64,000 nucleotides of DNA from Lasiosphaeris hirsuta (lineage: Eukaryota > Ascomycota > Sordariomycetes > Sordariales > Lasiosphaeriaceae). Of the stretch, positions 57,314 to 64,000 are shown piece by piece (position 1 is the stretch's first letter; each line of letters starts with the position of its first letter). A program made the translations under genes and the position numbers. The stretch is taken from positions 1 through 64,000 of the forward strand of contig JAUKUA010000002.1 in the NCBI GenBank assembly GCA_030549175.1, read 5' to 3'. The notes below the pieces were generated by a model, which ran no database searches, had not been told where the DNA came from, and saw nothing but the letters and a program-made list of their open reading frames with translations.

Positions 57314-58576
57314 TCAGTAGGGATACGCCCTCACCTCATCCTCCCGACTCAAATCCAGCCCGCGCTCGACCTGCTCGTCGTGCTTCTTGTCCAGATACTC
57401 GAGCAGCACCTCGCCATAGCGCTCCTTGCCCTTGTACCGGCTGACGTCGTCGCCCCAGCTGCGGATGGCGCTGGCCAGCCTCCCGGGCACGTAGTCCTCC
57501 TCGGCTATCTCGGCGATGGGGTGGAAGTAAGTGCGGATGGTGAAGACGACGCCGCCGCTCTTGGGCAGCCTGCGGAACGTCTGGCGCTCGGACCGGAAGT
57601 GGTGGTGCTCGATGGCGCGGTTCTTCTCGGCCGTGCCCCAGCTGACGTGCTCGGCGTCTTCGCTGCCGATGCTCCAGCTCCACGCGAGGTCGTCGTCGAC
57701 CTGCAAAAAGTAGTTGTTGCGCGCCACCATCTCCTCGGGCTTGACGCGCCGGAAGAAGTTGGTCATGCCCTTCTCCAGCCGCTCTCGGAACTGCGGCACC
57801 TCGCCCGACGTGTGGATCTCGCTTAGCCCCATGCCGAACTTGTCCTCGAGCCGCCAGAACCCGGGCAGCAGGATGGCGCCCGCCAGCAGGTGGTACTGCC
57901 CGTCCGCCCGCTCTACCATGATAGCCAGATCGTCCTGCACCAACCGCGCACAAGTCCGCATGGGATCCTCCTCCAGCTCCCCCTCGACCCGGAACCGCTC
58001 CCCGGACCACAGATTCTCCAGCTCACCCTCCGTCCGCCGGTACAGCCCCGGGTACCGCGCGGGCAGGTACGCCCGCAGCTCCTCGAGCAGCTCGACGGCG
58101 GCGGCGCGCGCCTCGGGCGCCGTGCGGCAGCACTTGTCGCCGCGCTCGGCGAGGCGCCGCGCCTTGGCACCGTGGTACTTTGGAAAGTCCGAGTCCAGCT
58201 CGATCCACTCGGCCGGCGGGACTGCGCGGAGCCCCATGGTCGTGTGGTACGTCGGCCCGTACCGGAACGGCCGGTACGGCAGCGGCTTGGTGCCGGTCAG
58301 CGTCCAGTTCGGGTAGGGCGGCGGCGTGGGGAACTTGTAGGCCGATGGGGGCCATACGCCCGGGATGCGGGGGGTGCCCGGGATGCGGGGGGTGGTGGTT
58401 TTGGATGCGGGTTTGGACGGGGAGGGTGGTTTGGAGGCGAGGGCTTGGAGGAGGTACGAGGTGGTTGTTGTTGCTGTCAGGATGAGCAGGGCCAGGGCCA
58501 GGGCCAGGGCGAGGTAGAGCGGGGGCGTGGTTTGCCAGAGGGTTCGGAGCCAGGTCAGGGCGGTGGTGAGGTCCAT
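57314..58576 (-). CDS. DUF3445 (haem-dependent N-demethylase-like) membrane-anchored protein
   Basis: An intronless frame from ATG 58576 encodes 420 aa. Residues about 15-40 form a hydrophobic helix (PPLYLALALALALLIL), followed by a Pro/Ser/Thr linker. The DUF3445 domain follows: FRYGPTYHTTMGLRAV, WIELDSDFPKYHGAKARRLAERGDKC, VQDDLAIMVERADGQYHLLAGAILLPGFWRLEDKFG, and HHFRSERQTFRRLPKSGGVVFTIRTYF. Bacterial relatives are subunits of haem-dependent oxidative N-demethylases. In fungi the role is unknown, and membrane anchoring suggests an ER or vacuolar enzyme; that is inference. An ATG-less extension upstream in the same frame was not accepted, since the helix is a natural N-terminus. No lesion is seen. 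Confidence 0.75.
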   Translation of the reverse strand: MDLTTALTWLRTLWQTTPPLYLALALALALLILTATTTTSYLLQALASKPPSPSKPASKTTTPRIPGTPRIPGVWPPSAYKFPTPPPYPNWTLTGTKPLPYRPFRYGPTYHTTMGLRAVPPAEWIELDSDFPKYHGAKARRLAERGDKCCRTAPEARAAAVELLEELRAYLPARYPGLYRRTEGELENLWSGERFRVEGELEEDPMRTCARLVQDDLAIMVERADGQYHLLAGAILLPGFWRLEDKFGMGLSEIHTSGEVPQFRERLEKGMTNFFRRVKPEEMVARNNYFLQVDDDLAWSWSIGSEDAEHVSWGTAEKNRAIEHHHFRSERQTFRRLPKSGGVVFTIRTYFHPIAEIAEEDYVPGRLASAIRSWGDDVSRYKGKERYGEVLLEYLDKKHDEQVERGLDLSREDEVRAYPY

Positions 58577-59570
58577 TTTGGTGAGTGGTGCGCGACGGAC
58601 GACACCCGTGGACGTTTTGGGGTTGTCGGGGAAAGGGAACCCCGGGGTGGGGAATGCACGAGATCTGAGACAAATGTCAGTCAGTGCCTTGGATGGCCTA
58701 TATATCGTCGCGGCATGCTCTTTCCTTCTTATCGCTCCAAAGCAAGTTGTCATTGCTGCTGTTGGCAGCCGCGTTCCCCTCAGCTCTTATCTGCTTATCA
58801 GCACTCCTTTGCCTGATTGGGGATGGCCGCGGATGTGGTGCATGCTCCTGCCCTCTCACAACGCTTGTCTCATCTGTCTCATTTGTCTCACGAGGGCGTG
58901 GTGAGAGTGGCTGCTACGGATTGGGAAGGGGCTTGCATGTGCCCGTTTCCAGCATCTTGGTCATGGAAGTTGCTAAATCCACAACCTGATTGGATGCAAT
59001 TGCCAATCCTATCGTACAGCAGTCTTCAAATTCTGTCGCTCGTCTCCAATCTTTCCATCGTTCCGTTCCCCACCCTAGCCCATCATGCTTGGCTTGCTAT
59101 CCTCCTTTGGGAACTTCTTGAACATGTCGCGCAGCTTGTCGACGGGCGACGCCGAGCAGACCGACGGCCGTCTCGTATGGCGGCTGGTTGGGCCACGCGG
59201 GGTGGCTGCGCGTGAGGAAGCTTAATTCCACGCGCTCGACGCTCCTAGCTCGCCCACACGCTCTGAACTCCACCGGCCGCACGCATTCTCGTGGCATTCA
59301 GATCGAGTTCCAAGTCGGCAGCTACTCTTTTGGGTCTCATGAACACACTCATTCTATGCACCACCATGTCCAGATGGCATGCATTTGGAAGTGGTGCGTA
59401 GGACTAGCTGCGGAGGATCAGCGCCAAAGAGAACTTAAGGAGGTGAGCCTCGGAGGGACATCCGACCTCGACACCCATGGCTTCCTCTCAGCAAAGCCAC
59501 CCAACTTCATCCCCTTCTCCTGTCCATCATTACTACCCAGACAGGATACCACCAAACATCTTGTCAAGAT
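58577..59570. other. Intergenic between DUF3445 gene and NRPS-like relic
   Basis: A minus-strand stretch at 59080-59215 reads HPAWPNQPPYETAVGLLG and, after a shift, LRDMFKKFPKEDSKP. It looks like the end of a decayed gene, but I cannot name the family. The rest is TC-rich spacer. Confidence 0.4.
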
Positions 59571-60440
59571 GAGCGCCGCAAAGCCCGCCTACGGACGCCG
59601 CCTCATCGTCAACATCGTCGACGAGCGTGGGCGCGACACGTCGTAGCGGCCCAAGAAGGGCGAATTCCCGACCGTGGCCTACATCGGCCCCAACGTCCAG
59701 GGCTGGCTGCAGGAGCGCTACATGCACGCCGTCATGACCCTGCCCGTCGACAAAATGGCTCCCCGAGGAGACGGTCGAGCCGTACCCCTACACCAAGATG
59801 TTCGACGAGGCCGAGTGGGACCCCCTCCTGCTGCTGCACACCAGCGGCAGCACCGGCTTCCCAAAGCCGATTATGCCGGCACGGCATGCTGGCCATCGAG
59901 GACAAGATCCACAACCTGGCGCCCTGGAAGGGGAGGGTCATCTGGGTCGAGGAGCTGGCCAATAGGGCGAAGAAGAGTCTGCATCCGAATAGGTTTTTCT
60001 GATTGTGTGGAGGGATGAAGGTTGATAGAGGCAGTGCCCCTCTACCACGCCGCGGCGCTGTACATCTCCATGATCATGGTGCACTACTGGGATATGCCGG
60101 CGGTGCTCGGCATCGGCGACCGCCCCTTACCCCTTTTCCAGAAGCCAAGCTGACCCACCCCAGCCAGATTCACGCCTTTCCCGGTGTACTTCCAGGAGAA
60201 CTGGAAGCTCTGGCAGTACTTTATCATCGACTCGGACCTCTTCGGGTGCGACTGGCGCAAGACGGCCGAGACCGAGTAGGCGTGGCTGGTGCCCGCCGTC
60301 AAGCAGTTCTACGGCGGCCACATCTGAGAGATGTCAGTTTGGAGAAGTGGATCGCCGCACTCGAGAAGAGCCAAGCCACCACCGAGGACGTCACGCGCAA
60401 CCCCCGACGTCAAGCTGCTCGACACGTACAAGTCCAGGGG
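59571..60440 (+). pseudogene. NRPS-like adenylating reductase, heavily deleted
   Basis: The start MSAAKPAYGRRLIVNIVDERGRD is the opening of fungal A-T-R (carboxylate reductase-like) enzymes. It is followed at once by a TAG (59644), then scattered blocks. The A domain is represented by EPYPYTKMFDEAEWDPLLLLHTSGSTGFPKPI (the AMP-binding loop), LYHAAALYISMIMVHYWDMPAVLGIGDRPL, and FTPFPVYFQENWKLWQYFIIDSDLFGCDWRK. The last block, KWIAALEKSQATTEDVTRNP and VKLLDTYK, belongs near the end of the reductase domain. An enzyme of about 1000 residues is thus compressed into 870 bases by several deletions and frame changes. When intact, such enzymes activate an aryl or other acid and reduce it to an aldehyde. 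Confidence 0.7.
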
Positions 60441-61109
60441 ACATACAAGCGGACCCTCTATCTCCAACATCCATATCGCCATTTGACTTGAGTGACTTTG
60501 CTAATTGCAAAGGCAAGTGGTTAATGCCTAGCGGTTGACGTGAGCATTGTCATCCATTAGGAATTAAGCCCGTCTTGGTTAGAACTTGATAGAAGGCTGA
60601 ATGCTGACAAGAAGGGTTAACATGGTGGTCACCGAGAGTTGCCGAAATCTACCCAACTTTTTGGAGTTAGCCCTTCAGCTGAATAATTTATATTTTTCCT
60701 CCGTCTTGCTCCAGGACCTCCCTCATTTTGTTTCCTCATCGACCGACGTGACCTCCATTCTCCTCTCCGCCTTTGGCGACCTTGGCGCCGCAGAAATCGA
60801 CGTTCAGTCCCTAGCGACATCAATCAAAGTGGGGAAGCTCTAGGCCAAAGGTGGCGACGTTACAGTTTCACACCGTACCTGCTGCGCTTAGGCCATACCT
60901 GAAGGCAGAGATGAGTGGGATCTTCCTACTTGGAGCTCATACAAAAACCTCGCTCTCGATTGCCATTTCCTCGGCCTAACTCCGCTCAAGGATATTCAAT
61001 CGCCTTACCAGCACGAGGTCGAGTAAGTGTGCCCACCCCCGAATAGATCTGGAGGCCCCTGGATCTAGGCTATTGTCGTCTCGCTCACCATGGAAGCTGC
61101 ATTGCGCTT
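60441..61109. other. Intergenic, no supported gene
   Basis: A frame at 60601-60843 and a plausible protein-like stretch at 60890-61020 (DEWDLPTWSSYKNLALDCHFLGLTPL) have no family I recognise; the latter may be the decayed start of the next gene. Confidence 0.35.
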
Positions 61110-63081
61110 TCCGGGCTCGGTAGTCATCCCTTTGGCTCCTGGCAACCGCACGGGTCGGAAATGTCGTTCATGTGGATTCGGGACAATGCCTCCGTTCATG
61201 TTTCTGGGTTGCGAGCAATCATCTATGGTTACAGCTCGCGTCGTCTAGTCGACAGCACCACCCGCCAATCCATACGAAATATCGCGAAGGGCTTCATCGA
61301 GCACTTCCGACTTGGCTCCTGGAATCTTGCGTCTTCTCGGCCACTGGTGTTCCTTGATCACAGTCTTGGCGGCTTGGTTCTCAAGGACGCCTTGGTTCAG
61401 ATTGCTGAGGCCACAGACAGCCGCAACAACAGTCTTCTGGATAAGGTTTACGGCGCCATCATGTTCGGTGTTCCTAACCTGGGGATGGAGCAATGCCATC
61501 TTGCCATGGTTGAGGGGCAGCCCAACGAAAGTCTCGTCGAAGATCTTTCCAGAAACTCCAATATCTCAGGGAAATGCTGATCTTCTGGGCCTATGAAACA
61601 GTTCATTCTCGCACCGTCAAGGTAAGGGTGCGAGTGCAACCAATCAATCAACAACAACTAATACCGAGAGGCACACTGACATTCGCGGCGGTATCAGCGC
61701 AAAGAAGATGGGAGCAGGTGGGATCGACACGGGCCATTAGCCATTCTTGTCAACCCCCTTTCGGCAACACGCCGCTTGGCACAGAAGTCCACCTTGGTGT
61801 TCCCGATAAACGAGGACCACTCCGTCATGGCCAAGTTCCCCAAAAACCATAGCCATGTCAAGATGGTTTGCCAAAAGCTAGCCGAGATGTCTAAAACGGA
61901 AAAGCACGGTCTGAGGGATTCCGGGGCGGAGATGCCATCCTCCAGAGACACGGAGACTTGCTTGGGCGGGGTTGCAGGAAGGGAAGCGCATAACTTCCCC
62001 AGTCAGGCTACTGACTACGGCAGTAATGATGAACTCGAAGGTAACGTCTCGTTGTCCCCTCTTGGCGCATAGCGTCCAGCTTAGGTTTTCGTGATGCAGT
62101 CCTCCTCGAGTCGCTTGATGTTCCCGGCCTCGATGCCCGCGAAAGCTCTGTTGAGGACCGGTTTGCCGACACGTTCGACTGGATTTTCAAGCTTGATTGT
62201 TTCACCGTCTGGCTCCAAGACGAAAGTACCGACCGCATCTTTTGGATCAACGGCAACCCGGGGTCCGGAAAGTTGACCCTAATGAAGTTCATCGTCAGGG
62301 ACATCCGGACACGGCAGCTGCTACACAGCTGGAAAAGTACGGCACGAGAAGTCCATGCCACCTATTTCTTCAACTACCGGGGGTCTTCGATTGAGAAGTC
62401 GTTTGAGGGTATCCTTCAAAGCTTGATCAGGCAAATTCTAGTCCAGCAATCGAAGGTATTCGGCCTCATAACGCCCATGGTCAAATACAAACGAAAGCAC
62501 ACAGACTGGGTGCTGGAAACTTGATGTTTACAAACAAAGTCGGCCCGGCTTCTACGCGTCCGGCGCTGCGAGATGCCCCGTTTAACCTCGCGAAGCAGCT
62601 TTTGCTCACGGGGGCGGATCTAAACGTCCGAGACTTAGACGGCAAAACAACGCTCGACCTCGCAATTCTCCGCGCTTACCGGACTGGAAATTTGACAGCC
62701 CTTGAGGAGCAATACGACTTGATGTGCGAACTCGTCAAGTGTGGCGCAGAGGCGTCGGATTATGGCCACTACGAGGTGTCTCGGGTCCTCACAAGATTTG
62801 CACAAGCCGGCTTTCAAACAACCACACTATCGGCAAACTTCCACCACTCGGAACTCCATTTGAATGTAGCAAAGGCTCCAATGGCAGTCTCGCAACCTCC
62901 GATGCCGCCAACAGAAGACGGGGATATTTCGGCAAGTAATGATACCGCAAGACCGCGGCTCCCGGCGGTTCCCACGGTGTTATACATTATTGGTGACCTT
63001 GGATTAAGACTAAAGTCAACAACATCTTTGGAAAAGATTGGTACTTTCAGAGGCCTCCCTGATATCCGCAACGAGCTTTGA
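61110..63081 (+). pseudogene. Alpha/beta-hydrolase-NACHT-ankyrin STAND relic
   Basis: The first part is GLGSHPFGSWQPHGSEMSFMWIRD, VSGLRAIIYGYSSRRLVDS, PLVFLDHSLGGLVLKDALVQIA (nucleophile elbow HSLGG), and MFGVPNLGMEQCHL, a PGAP1/DUF676-type hydrolase used as N-terminal effector in fungal STAND proteins. After an intron, FPINEDHSVMAKFPKNH follows. At 62100-62520 comes a NACHT start (FWINGNPGSGKLTLMKF) in which the usual Ser/Thr after Lys is Leu (TTG), then YFFNYRGSSIEKSFEGILQSLIRQIL, ending at TGA 62522. The next frame (62521-63081) has one ankyrin-like unit (LLLTGADLNVRDLDGKTTLDLA). The NACHT core, linker and most repeats are missing. P-loop loss and truncation argue against function. Confidence 0.6.
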
Positions 63082-64000
63082 AGTCCCGCACTAACAAACA
63101 AGCTAGGGTTGGATTAGACGATGCAACCCAAGATTTCAATGACAGTATGAATACCGAGTACGACATTACAACCTATTGCATCAAGTCCCAAGCACACGTC
63201 CGGATCAGGCAGCAACTTTATCAACCCAGGAGAGGCAGGCATGCATTAGCACAGATACTCAGTTCATTGGATGAATTCCGCGTGTATCACAAGACCGGGG
63301 TTGGTAAATGAAAAAAAAAACCCCCCTCGCAAGAATACTTTGGATACTCCAAAAAGGTACCTCGGTCTGCAATGCCGTGCGTGCACCACCAAACAAACCA
63401 CCTATGTCACCAACCAGTAATTTCCAATGCTAGTCACGGCGAAAAGGGTGATGGTTACTATTGGCGGCGGAACATGGTCAACTACAGATCAGCAACTGGA
63501 ATGAAGACCAAGCGGAAATGCATAAGAAGAAGTTTTGGATGGTGTGGGAGATGATATATGGTATGGTTGAGGCCTGGCTGGATGTTATAATATTTAGGAT
63601 GAAATGGATACCAAGGATAACTTGTTTGCACCTCAGACTTTGAAGTTGTCTTCAAACACGGCTTCAAACGTGGCTCGGCGGTGTGGCATTGGATGAAAAA
63701 AAAAAAAAAAACAGAAAAAGGAAGCTGCTGACTGGTGCCCAGTTGGTTGGCGTTGCCCACCTGGGTATCTTTTTGCCGCATCTCAAGTATCTTTTTTCGG
63801 CACGAGCGCACCAACACGTGGAAATATCTTGGCGGAGGGGGGCAGGCAATATTCTCCCAACTGGGGGTCAACTCAGCCCATAAAAGCAGATGGCGCCACT
63901 TCGCGCGTCCCCAATATCAAAATCGCGAATCCTCAATACCAAAACCACGATTGCGACCACGATTGCGACCACGACCATAACAACCCCCCGCTCCCCCCCC
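63082..64000. other. Right-edge intergenic, low complexity at the end
   Basis: No gene is seen. Homopolymer runs (A at 63311-63320 and 63696-63710) and a CCACGATTGCGA-type repeat at 63941-63977 precede a C-rich edge. Confidence 0.4.

Noticed and set aside
57890..58816. Plus-strand open frame of 308 codons opposite the DUF3445 gene.
   Set aside because: It is a GC-rich antisense shadow; the minus-strand frame has clear domain motifs.
63960..64000. C-rich right edge as a possible telomere.
   Set aside because: The TTAGGG/CCCTAA repeat is absent; it is only low-complexity sequence at the window edge.
1..64000. CRISPR arrays, rRNA genes or prokaryotic operons.
   Set aside because: No regularly spaced repeats, no rRNA-like stretches, and genes have spliceosomal introns; the DNA is eukaryotic.

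Overview
The window reads as nuclear DNA of a filamentous ascomycete, most likely a Sordariomycete. Genes carry short introns of about 45-85 nt with GT..AG ends and CTAAC/CTGAC-type branch points. The protein families are typical of these fungi: HET, fungal STAND/NACHT, HeLo, Zn2Cys6, DUF3433, DUF3445, DUF7025-AAA and a Tc1-type transposon. The species cannot be named from sequence alone. Gene models were built by hand from splice signals and recalled family motifs, with no database search.

About eleven genes look intact: a SNF2/HLTF-like helicase (9.4-13.3 kb), a NACHT STAND protein with C2H2 fingers (14.0-17.6), a metallo-beta-lactamase-fold protein (21.1-22.2), a small single-pass membrane protein (30.7-31.6), an MFS sugar transporter (34.0-36.0), a HET-domain protein (38.4-40.7), a cytochrome P450 (40.8-42.5), a Zn2Cys6 regulator divergent from it (44.1-45.6), a small basic protein with a SUMO-interaction-like N-terminus (48.6-49.3), a large DUF3433 membrane protein (51.8-55.7) and a membrane-anchored DUF3445 protein (57.3-58.6). 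The block from 34 to 59 kb is GC-rich and holds most of them.

Between and around them lies a graveyard: an EST1-like fragment, HET, ankyrin, Nudix (two), Med16-like, DUF7708, DUF7025-AAA, GT8, HeLo, STAND N-terminus, DUF4246, NRPS-like reductase and hydrolase-NACHT-ankyrin relics. Two kinds of damage recur. The first is sparse premature stops, nearly all TAG, several exactly where the family has Trp or Gln. This fits leaky RIP, but it is also the signature of Sordariomycete UAG-to-UGG A-to-I editing. The second is internal deletions that remove catalytic cores and leave both ends recognisable.

Taken together this is an accessory region rich in nonself-recognition and cell-death genes (HET, STAND, HeLo, ankyrin, AAA), with a few survivors, a recently inserted Tc1/mariner element with perfect 56-bp inverted ends at 50.1-51.6 kb, and a P450/regulator pair. 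Findings I would check first are the Trp-site TAG codons, the STAND gene running into a Med16 relic, and the two inverted members of a SIM-like protein family.
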